Assembly: GCA_903861125.1 (NCBI GenBank) | Contig: CAIOTF010000039.1 | Span: 62,001-126,000, forward strand | Reading direction: 5' to 3' | DNA from: an uncultured Ignavibacteriota bacterium | GTDB lineage: Bacteria; Bacteroidota; Ignavibacteria; UBA10030; UBA8401 | DNA length: 64,000 bases | In this document: positions 1 through 8,847 of the stretch, piece by piece | Position numbering within the stretch: position 1 is the stretch's first letter | How the letters are laid out: every line of letters begins with the position of its first letter | The notes under the pieces: model-generated | Told to the model about the DNA's origin: nothing | Database searches by the model: none | Seen by the model: only the letters and a program-made list of their open reading frames with translations | Translations under genes and position numbers: made by a program

Positions 1-594
1 AAAGACAAGATCTCGGTGAACAGTGAAGCAGTCAAAAAAGATAAAGTGTTCGTATATTTTTTATTGCATAAACCGGTCGATGTTGTGACGACGCGTGTGG
101 ATGAACGGGGAAGGAAAACAGTGTATGACCTTCTTAAAGACCATCATGCAGTGCAAGGTGTCGGTCATCTCTTTCCGGTTGGCAGACTGGATAAAGATAC
201 GAGCGGTGCTTTATTGATCACCAATGATACGCAGTTAAGTGAAAAACTGACAAATCCTGAATCAAAATTTCCGAAGACGTATGAGGCAGTCTGTGAAGGG
301 ACACTGACGAGAGAAATCCTGAGTGAATTGGCGGAAGGGATTAAACTTGATGACGGATACACAACAATGCCAGCGCGCATTTCGAAAATGTATTCCGAAA
401 ACAATGTTTCGGAATGTGTGATCACTATTGTTGAAGGGAAGAACCGGCAGATTCGCAGAATGTTTGAGGCGGTCGGTTTTCCGGTGATCGAATTAAAACG
501 GATTGCAATCGGTTCTCTGCAATTGGAAGATCTGCCTGTCGGAAATATCAGAAAATTACGTGCGGAAGAAATTACTCGGTTGAAAGAAGGATAA
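1..594 (+). CDS. rRNA pseudouridine synthase, RsuA/RluB/RluE/RluF family (5' end cut by window edge)
   Basis: Isomerises a uridine in ribosomal RNA to pseudouridine in the cytoplasm. The catalytic loop GRLDKDTSG is present, with its Asp about 59 codons after the GTG at base 16, and the family's C-terminal EGKNRQIRRMF motif follows. The frame is open to the left edge. The codons before base 16 (KDKIS, then VNSEAV) read like the tail of an S4 RNA-binding domain, matching the same junction in the RluB gene near 12880. The true start is therefore probably outside the window and GTG 16 is internal. The stop codon directly abuts the next start, so the two are likely cotranscribed. Which member of the family it is (RluE, RluF, RsuA) cannot be told from this fragment. 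Confidence 0.9.
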   Translation, partial: KDKISVNSEAVKKDKVFVYFLLHKPVDVVTTRVDERGRKTVYDLLKDHHAVQGVGHLFPVGRLDKDTSGALLITNDTQLSEKLTNPESKFPKTYEAVCEGTLTREILSELAEGIKLDDGYTTMPARISKMYSENNVSECVITIVEGKNRQIRRMFEAVGFPVIELKRIAIGSLQLEDLPVGNIRKLRAEEITRLKEG

Positions 595-1062
595 ATGCCG
601 AACATTGCCTGTACCATCGTAGAAGTCTGTCTCTTCTCTTTCACGAACAAAGAGCCGCTGTATCTTATGCTTCGCCGTTCTACGCATGAGAGCATGTATC
701 CCGATATGTGGCAGATCATCACCGGATCGATCGAAAAAGGAGAGACGGCGCTGCAGGGTGCATTGCGTGAAATGAAAGAAGAGACCGGATACATTCCTCA
801 AAAATTTTGGATCGTTCCTCACGTGAACTCCTTCTTTTCCGTACACCATGATACGCTGAACCATACAGTGGTTTTCGCTGCACAAGTGCCGCCCGGAACG
901 GATCCGGTGCTATCAGATGAGCATTATCAGTTTGGCTGGTATACCATCGATAAAGCAAAAGCAATGTGTGTTTGGCCCGGACAGATAACGGCTCTTGAAA
1001 TCGTCCATGAATTTATTGTGAGCGGCAGAAATACAGCAAAGTTTTCCGAGATACCTTTATGA
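595..1062 (+). CDS. Nudix hydrolase
   Basis: A 155-residue pyrophosphohydrolase of the Nudix superfamily, cleaving a nucleoside diphosphate linked to another moiety with Mg2+. The full Nudix box lies at residues 44-66 (G, then E50, R58-E59, E62-E63, G65), with the REMKEETG core intact. The N-terminal strand and the MWQIITGSIEKGE approach to the box resemble dATP/dihydroneopterin-triphosphate pyrophosphatases (NudB-like), but the substrate cannot be decided by eye. ATG 595 follows immediately after the TAA of the pseudouridine synthase, suggesting translational coupling. Confidence 0.9.
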   Translation: MPNIACTIVEVCLFSFTNKEPLYLMLRRSTHESMYPDMWQIITGSIEKGETALQGALREMKEETGYIPQKFWIVPHVNSFFSVHHDTLNHTVVFAAQVPPGTDPVLSDEHYQFGWYTIDKAKAMCVWPGQITALEIVHEFIVSGRNTAKFSEIPL

Positions 1063-1398
1063 AGATTTACCAATACTCATCATCGTTCTATCGGGTTTTT
1101 GTAGGTTAATGTGAACCGGTTACGACACTTGAATCCTTAAAACGCAAGTACATAAACCCTTCGGGTGCAGAGAACTTCCGGCAGGGAAATACGAAATACT
1201 TTTTTCAGCCGATATTTTTTCCGATATTGTAGAAGCGATATACATTTAGGCGTGACCGTGAAGTGGAGGGAACAAATTTAGTTTTCTCATTCACGTTTTC
1301 TGTATTTGGAACAACCGTCATGTTGAGCGATGCGGCATAACAAATGTTTGAATACCAACAATGACCAAAATATTTTTTATAATCATTAGGAGTAAGCA
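1063..1398. other. intergenic region, no gene recognised
   Basis: 336 bases with no convincing open frame, tRNA or strong terminator. It is AT-rich towards the right end. A good ribosome-binding site (AGGAG, 1388-1392) sits at its right edge and belongs to the PfkB kinase gene. A promoter for that gene should lie here, but I could not pick a clear -35/-10 pair. Confidence 0.5.
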
Positions 1399-2310
1399 TT
1401 GTCTATACTAGTTGTCGGCTCAGTTGCCATTGATGATATTGAAACACCGTTCGGGAAAGCAAATGATGTTCTCGGCGGTTCCGCGGTGTACATCGCTGTT
1501 GCGGCAAGTTATTTCACCACACCGGTCCGTCTTGTCGGTGTTGTCGGCGGAGATTATCCGCAGACCGCGATCGATTTTTTAAATGAACGCGGCGTCGATC
1601 TTACAGGATTGGAGATCATCCAGGATGCAAAGACGTTCCGTTGGTCGGGCCGGTATCATTATGATCTTAATAACCGCGACACACTTTCCCTCAATCTCAA
1701 TGTCTTCGAAAAATTCAATCCGAAGATCCCCGACTCCTACAAAAAGACAAAATATATTTGTCTCGGAAATATTGATCCCGTTCTGCAGCGCAGAGTGTTG
1801 GAACAGGTAGAAAAACCGACGCTTGTTGTAGGCGATACGATGAATTTCTGGATCGATACCAAAAAAGAAGAGTTGATGAAGACGATCCCGCTTTTTGATG
1901 TTTTTATTTTGAACGATTCAGAAGCGCGGCTTCTCTCCAATGACCCGAATCTGTTACGGGCCGCGAAAAAGATCCGTGCAATGGGTGTTAAAACGCTGAT
2001 CATCAAAAAAGGTGAACACGGCGCATTATTGTTCCATGGCGACCAGATATTTTCGGCTCCGGCATATCCGCTGGAAGACATTTTTGATCCGACCGGCGCA
2101 GGTGATACGTTCGCTTCCGGTTTTACGGCATGGCTTGCAAAAACGGACGATCTTTCGTTCGAGAATATGAAACGCGCCGTGATTTACGGTAGCACCATGG
2201 CCTCATTCTGTGTGGAGAAGGTTTCCTTAGATGGTTTGCGCGAACTTTCCTATTTGAAAATCCAGGATAGATTCCGGGAGTTCAAAGCGTTGTCGAAATT
2301 TGACGAATAG
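1399..2310 (+). CDS. PfkB-family carbohydrate/nucleoside kinase
   Basis: A 303-residue ribokinase-like kinase that transfers phosphate from ATP to a sugar or nucleoside hydroxyl. The N-terminal GSVAIDDIETP and GGSAVYIAVAAS stretches are the PfkB signature 1 region. The C-terminal DPTGAGDTFASGF at about residues 230-242 is signature 2 with the catalytic Asp. The start is TTG 1399, chosen because AGGAG lies six bases upstream and the reading begins at the conserved first strand. Its neighbour downstream is mtnA, so it may phosphorylate a pentose-type sugar such as methylthioribose or 5-deoxyribose. That is inference from context only; the exact substrate is unknown. Confidence 0.9.
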   Translation: MSILVVGSVAIDDIETPFGKANDVLGGSAVYIAVAASYFTTPVRLVGVVGGDYPQTAIDFLNERGVDLTGLEIIQDAKTFRWSGRYHYDLNNRDTLSLNLNVFEKFNPKIPDSYKKTKYICLGNIDPVLQRRVLEQVEKPTLVVGDTMNFWIDTKKEELMKTIPLFDVFILNDSEARLLSNDPNLLRAAKKIRAMGVKTLIIKKGEHGALLFHGDQIFSAPAYPLEDIFDPTGAGDTFASGFTAWLAKTDDLSFENMKRAVIYGSTMASFCVEKVSLDGLRELSYLKIQDRFREFKALSKFDE

Positions 2311-2321
2311 TTTTCAGTATC

Positions 2322-2374
2322 CAAAGACGCCGAGCCGCAGGGAAGGTTATTCTCGATGTGTCTCGGCGTCTTTG
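2322..2374. repeat. 13-bp perfect inverted repeat between the kinase and mtnA
   Basis: CAAAGACGCCGAG at 2322-2334 is matched exactly by its reverse complement CTCGGCGTCTTTG at 2362-2374, with 27 bases between. The arm is GC-rich in its middle and no run of T follows, so it is not a standard intrinsic terminator. It could act as an mRNA stem-loop between the two genes or be one copy of a dispersed REP-like palindrome. Confidence 0.7.
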
Positions 2375-2396
2375 CAGTTTAAATCCCATCCTATCT

Positions 2397-3431
2397 ATGA
2401 ACAGTATCGAGTGGCGTAATAATGCGGTCCGTTTTTTAGACCAAACCGAACTTCCTCTCCGCGAAGTATATATTGAAACGTCCGATCTTTCCGTTCTAGC
2501 AGATGCGATCATCCGGTTAAAAGTACGCGGCGCACCGCTGCTTGGTATTGCGGCTGCGTACGGGATACTTCTTGGGATTCAATCCGCAAAAAATTCATCA
2601 AAAGATGCTCTGGAGTTTTCATTTGAGGAATCCGCACAGCGTATTTCTGCGACCCGTCCGACTGCAAAAAATCTTTTCTGGGCGGTGGAACGAATGAGAA
2701 ATATCCTGCGTCTAAACTCACATGAAAATACAATAACGCTCTTTGAAAAATTAGAGTCCGAAGCGAAAGCAATTCATGAAGAAGACCGCGTCATGTGCGA
2801 CCGGATCGGGAATATTGGCGCGGAACTTATCCCGCACGGTGCAAAGATCCTAACGCACTGTAACACCGGCGCACTCGCAACCGGTGGTATCGGCACAGCG
2901 TTTGGTGTGATTGTAACGGCTCACAGAATGAAACGCGCTATTCATGTTTACGCGGATGAAACGCGGCAATTGCTTCAAGGCGCAAGACTGACGATGTGGG
3001 AATTACAGAATGCGGGGATTCCAGCTACATTGGTCACCGATAATTCGGCAGCGTGGACCATTAAAACAAAAAAGATCGATCTGATTATTGTTGGTGCGGA
3101 CAGAATCTCCGCTAATGGAGATACGGCAAACAAGATCGGCACTTATAATCTTGCATTATTGGCAAAAGCGCATGGAATTCCGTTTTATGTTGCAGCACCG
3201 ACGTCAACGGTGGACAGATCGATCCATCACGGCGATGAAATTGTTATTGAAGAACGTGCTGAAAACGAGATCCTGAACGGGTGGGGAAGGCAGATCGCAC
3301 CGGACGGTGCTCATGTATTTAATCCTGCATTCGATGTTACGCCGAACGAATTGATCTCCGCAATTATTACGGAAAATGGGATTGTTCGCGCGCCGTATGT
3401 TCAGACAATTTCGGCAGTGGTGAACCAATGA
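2397..3431 (+). CDS. mtnA: methylthioribose-1-phosphate isomerase (or 5-deoxyribose-1-phosphate isomerase)
   Basis: Converts an aldose-1-phosphate (5-methylthioribose-1-phosphate) to the matching ribulose-1-phosphate in methionine salvage; close relatives do the same for 5-deoxyribose. It is 344 residues from ATG 2397, which gives the family's usual start MNSIEWRNNAVRFLDQ; an upstream in-frame ATG at 2358 lies inside the inverted repeat and is unlikely. Visible motifs are VRGAPLLGIAAAYG, the active-site Cys in THCNTGALATGG and the active-site Asp in GADRISANGDTANKIGTYN. It overlaps recO by four bases (ATGA). No other salvage gene is in the window apart from the PfkB kinase just upstream. Confidence 0.92.
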   Translation: MNSIEWRNNAVRFLDQTELPLREVYIETSDLSVLADAIIRLKVRGAPLLGIAAAYGILLGIQSAKNSSKDALEFSFEESAQRISATRPTAKNLFWAVERMRNILRLNSHENTITLFEKLESEAKAIHEEDRVMCDRIGNIGAELIPHGAKILTHCNTGALATGGIGTAFGVIVTAHRMKRAIHVYADETRQLLQGARLTMWELQNAGIPATLVTDNSAAWTIKTKKIDLIIVGADRISANGDTANKIGTYNLALLAKAHGIPFYVAAPTSTVDRSIHHGDEIVIEERAENEILNGWGRQIAPDGAHVFNPAFDVTPNELISAIITENGIVRAPYVQTISAVVNQ

Positions 3432-4198
3432 TCGTCGAGACGGAAGCGGTTGTGCTGCATTCGATGAACTACCGCGATACGAGCAAGATCGTTACCCTGT
3501 ATTCGCGGAAGTACGGAAAGATCAAGATCATTGCAAAAGGTGCGAAAAATCAAAAGACGAACAAATTCGGATCATCGCTTGAGCCGATGACGCACTCGTC
3601 GGTTGTGATCTATAAAAAGGAGCATCACGATCTTCATCTTCTGTCGAAAAGTGAGATCGTTACGCCTTTGAACCGGATTCAAGCGGATTCGGAAAAGATG
3701 TTCACCGGTCTTGCATTGATCGAATTGATGAATATGGTGATGCACGATGAAGAGGAGAATGAACAGATATTCACAATGCTTGTCGGATCGCTGAAAGCAA
3801 TAGATGCGGCAGATAAGAACAGTCTTAATGTTCTTCTTGCTTTCATGGTAAAGATGTTTGACCAGTTTGGTTTTGGTCTGTCTCTTGAAGCGTGTGTAAA
3901 CTGCAGTCGGAAGACAGACGAAAATAATTTTCCATCGGTGTTACTTAGGTTGTCCGATGGTAAGTGTATCTGTCCTCACTGCTCGCCGGATCTTACGTCG
4001 ACCGGGACTAAAATTTCAGGCGGACTTTTGAAATCTCTTTATTATTTTCAAATAAATTCCATAGAAAAATCTTCCCTTATATCATTCAATGATACTGCAC
4101 GGGAAGATATAATTTCAATTTTGCAGTCGTTCCTTCGTTACCACATTGACGGAGTCAGAACTTTGAAGTCGCTTTCGCTGTTACACAGTATATATTAA
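3428..4198 (+). CDS. recO: DNA repair protein RecO
   Basis: A 256-residue RecF-pathway protein that helps load RecA on SSB-coated single-stranded DNA. The N-terminal OB-fold begins with ETEAVVLHSMNYRDTSKIV, typical of RecO. A four-Cys zinc site is visible in the C-terminal half (CVNC near residue 156 and CICPHC near 178). The start codon overlaps the mtnA stop as ATGA, so translation is probably coupled. Confidence 0.92.
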   Translation: MIVETEAVVLHSMNYRDTSKIVTLYSRKYGKIKIIAKGAKNQKTNKFGSSLEPMTHSSVVIYKKEHHDLHLLSKSEIVTPLNRIQADSEKMFTGLALIELMNMVMHDEEENEQIFTMLVGSLKAIDAADKNSLNVLLAFMVKMFDQFGFGLSLEACVNCSRKTDENNFPSVLLRLSDGKCICPHCSPDLTSTGTKISGGLLKSLYYFQINSIEKSSLISFNDTAREDIISILQSFLRYHIDGVRTLKSLSLLHSIY

Positions 4199-4234
4199 AA
4201 ATCAAACAATGATATTCTCAGGAGAGGTCAACAT

Positions 4235-5761
4235 ATGAAACGTTCCATTCTTGCTGCATTCTTTTTTATCGTTATCGGGATCATCTTCGGTGCCGTACTC
4301 GTCTCTGATCTTGACGGGGTCAATCTCGGATTTGCACAGCAAAAGCAGGTGAAACTTGGCTCGGATAAAACTCCGGCAAAGGCGGACCTGAATCTTCAAG
4401 CTGCCAACGATGCATTCGTTAAAGTCTCGAAAGACGCAACGCCGTCGGTGGTGTACATCAGCGTTACAACAAAGGCACGCAAACCCGAAGGAAAAGAAGA
4501 AGAATTTTTCAAATTTTTTCCCGATTTCCGTTTTCATCAGCAGCCTGACGGACAGACACAAGGTGCCGGTTCCGGCGTGATCGTTTCGAAGGAAGGATAC
4601 GTACTGACAAATAACCATGTCATCGAGAATGCCGCCGATGACGGCATCGAAGTAGTGCTGAATGACACGCGCAGGTTCAAGGCAAAACTTATCGGTGCCG
4701 ATCCACTTACGGATATTGCTGTCGTGAAGATCGAGGGAGATGATCTTCCGGTAGCCATGATCGGAAATTCGGATGAAGTGCAGGTAGGTCAATGGGCGCT
4801 GGCGATCGGGAATCCACTGGGATTGAATTCCACAGTCACTGCAGGCATCATCAGCTATCTTGGAAGAGGAAATCTCCGTTTGATCGAGGATAGCTATGGC
4901 GTTGAGAATTTCATCCAAACAGATGCAGCAGTGAATCCGGGAAACAGCGGCGGTGCATTGGTGAATATTTACGGCGAAGTGATCGGCATTAATACGGCGA
5001 TCGCTACAACAAATCAGCGGTATCAGGGATATTCATTTGCTATTCCGATCAATCTTGCAAAAAATGTTGCCGGCGATCTTATCGAACACGGGAAAGTTGA
5101 ACGTGGATATATTGGAGTTTCCATTTCGCAGGTGGATGAGACACTGGCCAAAGCAAACGGATTGGATAAACCGGAAGGAGTCTTCGTTCAGGAAGTGGTT
5201 GGTGATGCCGCGAAAGCAGCCGGAGTGAAAGCAGGCGATATTATTTTATCGATCGACGGGAAACAGATGAAAGCGCCGAATGAATTGCAGGCGTATATTG
5301 CGTCGAAACACCCCGGCGACAAAGTGAAACTGATCATTTGGCGCGATGAAAAGAAATTGGAAAAAGTAATTGCACTGAAGCCTCGTGCAGATCAAACAAG
5401 CGTTGTCTCTAACAGCAGTGATGATGAAAACGGTTTGGGGAGTGCTGAAGAAGCTTCTGCCAAATCAATGGATTTTGAGAAGCTCGGGTTTTCGGTGAAA
5501 CGGGCGGATAGCCGTACATTAAAAGAACGTGATGCGTCCAATGGAGTCATCGTCTCTTCCATCAAAAATTTTGGCGAAGGTGCAAGCCGGGGATTGCGTG
5601 AAGGGGATATCATCCTTGAAGTTGATAAAAAACCGATTGGTTCGGTCACAGATCTTGAAAAAGTCATTAAATCCAAAAAGGCCGGCGAAGCATTGATGCT
5701 TCGCGTTAAAGGGGGAGACAATCGGGCTCGGTTTGTTGCCGTGATGGTCCCGAAAGAATAA
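4235..5761 (+). CDS. DegP/HtrA-type periplasmic serine protease (Do family)
   Basis: A 508-residue quality-control protease. Residues 1-30 form a signal or membrane-anchor helix. The trypsin-like domain carries the triad His128 (TNNHVIEN), Asp160 (DPLTDIAVVKI) and Ser238 (NPGNSGGAL). Two PDZ domains follow at about 285-370 and 410-500. A Q-linker-like region containing FFPDF lies near residue 95, where the LA loop of DegP sits. AGGAGAGG at 4220 supports ATG 4235. It is closed by a strong terminator. It acts on misfolded envelope proteins; regulation is not visible here. Confidence 0.93.
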   Translation: MKRSILAAFFFIVIGIIFGAVLVSDLDGVNLGFAQQKQVKLGSDKTPAKADLNLQAANDAFVKVSKDATPSVVYISVTTKARKPEGKEEEFFKFFPDFRFHQQPDGQTQGAGSGVIVSKEGYVLTNNHVIENAADDGIEVVLNDTRRFKAKLIGADPLTDIAVVKIEGDDLPVAMIGNSDEVQVGQWALAIGNPLGLNSTVTAGIISYLGRGNLRLIEDSYGVENFIQTDAAVNPGNSGGALVNIYGEVIGINTAIATTNQRYQGYSFAIPINLAKNVAGDLIEHGKVERGYIGVSISQVDETLAKANGLDKPEGVFVQEVVGDAAKAAGVKAGDIILSIDGKQMKAPNELQAYIASKHPGDKVKLIIWRDEKKLEKVIALKPRADQTSVVSNSSDDENGLGSAEEASAKSMDFEKLGFSVKRADSRTLKERDASNGVIVSSIKNFGEGASRGLREGDIILEVDKKPIGSVTDLEKVIKSKKAGEALMLRVKGGDNRARFVAVMVPKE

Positions 5762-5783
5762 AAATAATTCAGTCATCGAATTT

Positions 5784-5828
5784 AAAAAAGACCTCGTTGA
5801 TCGAAAAATCAATGAGGTCTTTTTATTT
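5784..5828 (+). terminator. intrinsic terminator after the HtrA protease
   Basis: A stem of about 17 pairs (AAAAAGACCTCGTTGAT pairing with ATCAATGAGGTCTTTTT, one G-T pair) and a short CGAAAA loop, followed by a T-rich tail. Confidence 0.9.
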
Positions 5829-6092
5829 TATTTTGTATATTTATCTGTCAATATTACTCACTGTTGTTACGCAGAACAAGAAAAACGGTCATGGTGAGCA
5901 AGGCGCAGGTTACATTGGTTAAGTCATCACCTTCTGCCTTCGGAACAAAAGGCGATGGATTTGCATAGGTCCTAAGGACTCCACGGCCCCTCGGGCCTTC
6001 GGTGATGACCATATTTTCTGCGCCGCGCCGAACCATTTTACCAAAAAATTCATTTATGCGTAACATCAGTTACTCATTCAAAACCGCACACT
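5829..6092. other. gene-poor region with several small hairpins; possible relic ORF on the minus strand
   Basis: 264 bases between the HtrA terminator and the acyl-CoA dehydrogenase. It contains a long-range inverted repeat (GTCATCACC 5923-5931 with GGTGATGAC 6001-6009) that encloses two perfect five-base hairpins, GTCCT-A-AGGAC near 5970 and GGCCC-CTC-GGGCC near 5985. A 70-codon frame is open on the minus strand (6066 to 5854) but has no recognisable domain and no clear ribosome-binding site. It could be a structured RNA, a small mobile repeat or a decayed gene. Confidence 0.35.
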
Positions 6093-7238
6093 ATGAATTT
6101 TCCTTTTACTCGCGAGCATCGCATGCTGCGGGATTTGGCTCGTGACTTCACCAACGCGGAGATACGTCCGCTGGCTGCAAGGATAGACCGTGAAGAAGAG
6201 ATTCCGAAAGAATTGTTAAAGAAGATCGCCGATGTAGGATTATTCGGGACCGCGATTCCGGAGGAATATGGCGGCGGCGGTTTCGGGAAAGTGGGATTTT
6301 GTCTTGCACAGGAAGAAGTAGCAAGGGTGTGCGGTTCTACCGCTGCCACCATTGGTGCGCATCAATCAATTGGTGCACAGGCAATCTTGCTTGGCGGTTC
6401 GGAAACGCTGAAAAAAAAATATCTGCCGATATTGGCCTCCGGTGAACTATTAGCCGCTTTTGCTTTAACCGAAGCGGATGCCGGTTCCGACTCGTTCAAT
6501 CTTTCCACTCGCGCTGAAAAAATAAACGACAAATGGATATTGAATGGTGAAAAAGTGTGGATCACAAACGGATCAATAGCCGGTCTGTTTTCCGTTTTCG
6601 CCAGGACCGAAAAAGGAATTACCGGTTTTGTAGTCGAAAAGGGTTTTAACGGTGTTAGCGTCGGCAAGAATGAAAAAAAACTTGGTATCAAGGGTAGCGT
6701 AACGAACACGATCGCCTTCGATAATGTGGAGATACCGGAAGAGAATATGATAGGGATCGACGGACGAGGGTTTCTTATAGCGATGGAAACGTTGAACTCG
6801 GGTCGTCTGGGATTAGGCGCATGTTGTTTTGGTGCAGCAAAAGAAATGCTGGAAATGTCCGTTGCGTATTCCAAACAACGAAAGCAATTCGGCGAACCGA
6901 TCTCTAAATTTCAGGCAATTCAATTCATGCTCTCCGATATGACGACACATATTTATGCAATGGAAAATATGGTGTATAAAGCAGCATTCAAGCTAGACAA
7001 CAAGGAAGATATTTCCCTTGATGCAGCCATTGTAAAATTGTATTGTTCAGAGGCAGTGTCGGAGATTGCAGACCAGGCACTGCAGATCCATGGCGGAATG
7101 GGATTCTCCGCCGAACTGCCGCTCGAACGGTTTTACCGCGACGCACGGATACTGAAGATATTTGAGGGAACGAACGAGATCCAGAAACTAATTATCAGCA
7201 GACAGATATTGAAACAAAACGGCAAGTGGAATTCATAG
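6093..7238 (+). CDS. acyl-CoA dehydrogenase (short-chain/butyryl-CoA type)
   Basis: A 381-residue flavoenzyme that introduces the alpha-beta double bond into acyl-CoA and passes electrons to ETF. The order is the N-terminal helical domain, the middle beta domain with ALTEADAGSD and WITNGS, and the C-terminal helices with RKQFGEPISKFQAIQF, QIHGGMGF and IFEGTNEIQ, whose Glu is at the usual catalytic-base position for the short-chain enzymes. Length is normal for the family. No ETF or thiolase genes are nearby, so the substrate chain length is not resolved. Confidence 0.93.
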   Translation: MNFPFTREHRMLRDLARDFTNAEIRPLAARIDREEEIPKELLKKIADVGLFGTAIPEEYGGGGFGKVGFCLAQEEVARVCGSTAATIGAHQSIGAQAILLGGSETLKKKYLPILASGELLAAFALTEADAGSDSFNLSTRAEKINDKWILNGEKVWITNGSIAGLFSVFARTEKGITGFVVEKGFNGVSVGKNEKKLGIKGSVTNTIAFDNVEIPEENMIGIDGRGFLIAMETLNSGRLGLGACCFGAAKEMLEMSVAYSKQRKQFGEPISKFQAIQFMLSDMTTHIYAMENMVYKAAFKLDNKEDISLDAAIVKLYCSEAVSEIADQALQIHGGMGFSAELPLERFYRDARILKIFEGTNEIQKLIISRQILKQNGKWNS

Positions 7239-7360
7239 AACATTTCACTCAAGACAATAACGTAATAAAAATAATTCAGCCATCCTGATCAAGTCCCGTT
7301 TGTTGTGGCGAAAAAAGTCAAGCCATTAAAGGACTCGTCGAAGGATCGAAAGAATATACC

Positions 7361-8524
7361 ATGATACGATACTTTACCGCAGGCGAATCTCACGGACAGG
7401 CACTTGTCGGAATAATCGAAGGCATTCCAGCAGGTTTATCCATCTCATCCGAATACATCAACCATCATCTCTGGCGCAGACAACAGGGCTACGGTCGCGG
7501 CGGACGCATGAGAATTGAAACGGACACAGTTGAAATTCTTTCCGGCGTTCGATTCGGAAAAACTCTTGGCTCTCCCATTGCGCTGATGGTTCGTAATAAA
7601 GATTGGCAAAATTGGACGGAAAAAATGTCTGTTGAAGGGAGCGGTACGGGAATCGAAAAGATCACACTGCCGCGTCCAGGTCATGCTGATTATGTCGGTG
7701 CGCTGAAATACGGATTCGACGATATACGTAATGTTATCGATCGCGCAAGTGCTCGCGAAACGGCGATGCGTGTTGCCTGCTGTTCCGTTGTTCGCAAATT
7801 GCTTGAAGAGTTGGGATTATATATCGGCAGCCATGTCCTTTCAATTGGAAGCGCAGAGATAAAAAATGTTTCTGCTCTGAACAAACAGCTGCATAGATTG
7901 ATGGCGAAAGGAAATGCCTGGAACGTTGCTGCTGAAGCAGATCAATCAGAAGTGAGAATATTGGATAAAGGTGTTGAAACGAAAGCCATTGCTGCGATCA
8001 AAGCGTGCAAGAAAAAAGGGGATACGCTCGGCGGCATTTTTGAAGTGATTGTTTCCGGGGTTCCGGCCGGTTTGGGCAGTTATGTCCATTACGACAGAAA
8101 ACTCGACGGTCAAATTGCGCAGGCAGTGATGTCGATCCACGCAATCAAGGGGGTCGAGATCGGCGATGGATTCGAGAATGCCCGGCGGTTTGGTTCGGAA
8201 GTTCATGACGAAATGCTGTCTGATAAGAAAAATACCTATCGTCCTACAAATCGTGCCGGTGGATTGGAAGGTGGAGTGACAAATGGTGAAAATCTGATTA
8301 TTCGCGGTGCAATGAAGCCGATTTCAACCCTTGCCAAACCTTTGCGTACAGTGGATATAGGGACCAATAAGACAGTAAAATCCCGCTATGAACGCTCGGA
8401 TGTCTGTGCTGTGCCTGCTTGTGCCGTGATCGGCGAAGCCGTTGTGGCACCTGTTGTTGCAAATGCGCTGCTTGAGAAATTTGGAGGGGATTCGGTTCGA
8501 GAGATCAGGAAACGTATAAAATAG
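7361..8524 (+). CDS. aroC: chorismate synthase
   Basis: Catalyses the last step of the shikimate pathway, eliminating phosphate from EPSP to give chorismate with reduced FMN. It is 387 residues, normal length. Visible signatures are the N-terminal RYFTAGESHGQALVGIIEG, RRQQGYGRGGRM near residue 45, the RPGHADYVGALKYG region, RASARETAMRVA and the C-terminal GGVTNGENLIIRGAMKPI. ATG 7361 gives the standard N-terminus. It is about 120 bases from the gene upstream, with no other aromatic-synthesis gene next to it. Confidence 0.96.
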   Translation: MIRYFTAGESHGQALVGIIEGIPAGLSISSEYINHHLWRRQQGYGRGGRMRIETDTVEILSGVRFGKTLGSPIALMVRNKDWQNWTEKMSVEGSGTGIEKITLPRPGHADYVGALKYGFDDIRNVIDRASARETAMRVACCSVVRKLLEELGLYIGSHVLSIGSAEIKNVSALNKQLHRLMAKGNAWNVAAEADQSEVRILDKGVETKAIAAIKACKKKGDTLGGIFEVIVSGVPAGLGSYVHYDRKLDGQIAQAVMSIHAIKGVEIGDGFENARRFGSEVHDEMLSDKKNTYRPTNRAGGLEGGVTNGENLIIRGAMKPISTLAKPLRTVDIGTNKTVKSRYERSDVCAVPACAVIGEAVVAPVVANALLEKFGGDSVREIRKRIK

Positions 8525-8847
8525 TTCCTTTCTGCCATAACATTAGGCCTTTCGCAGTCCAACCGATGTAGAGCAGTTTTTTAGCTGAACTCCGTTGTTG
8601 AAAAAATCCGCAAGCAATTTATTCCCTTGTACAATTGATATTAACTCCCGCCGTTGTTATATTTCAATAATATTAGCTTCATCCATCAAAGGTTTTTCTC
8701 GAAAATAACAGGTAAAGATATTACATTATCGGCGGTTACGTACTACTAAAAGCCCTTTCATAGAAAAACGAAAGTTGCCAGAGGAGGATTGTCGCCTTCA
8801 GTTCATTATTTCAGTCGAAAAGTATTCACGGACGCCTAAACAGCAAA
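8525..8847. other. intergenic region, no gene recognised
   Basis: 323 bases without a supported gene, tRNA or clear terminator. A strong ribosome-binding-site-like GAGGAGG lies at 8781-8787, about 60 bases before the apparent start of the HNH gene, in a frame that stays open into it. See the HNH entry for what this may mean. Confidence 0.5.

Noticed and set aside
165-794. A 209-codon minus-strand frame at the left end
   Set aside because: It is antiparallel to the pseudouridine synthase and Nudix genes and shows no domain.
1063-1398. tRNA or small RNA in the gap before the PfkB gene
   Set aside because: No cloverleaf arms, no T-loop sequence and no clear promoter-terminator pair.
4202-4918. 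A 238-codon open frame on the minus strand opposite the HtrA gene
   Set aside because: The plus-strand gene carries the full catalytic triad through this stretch; the minus frame is a shadow.
5757-7279. A shared 16-base string, AATAAAAATAATTCAG, at 5757-5772 and 7264-7279
   Set aside because: Both copies follow a stop codon in AT-rich sequence. The match is short and may be chance; two copies are not enough to call a repeat.
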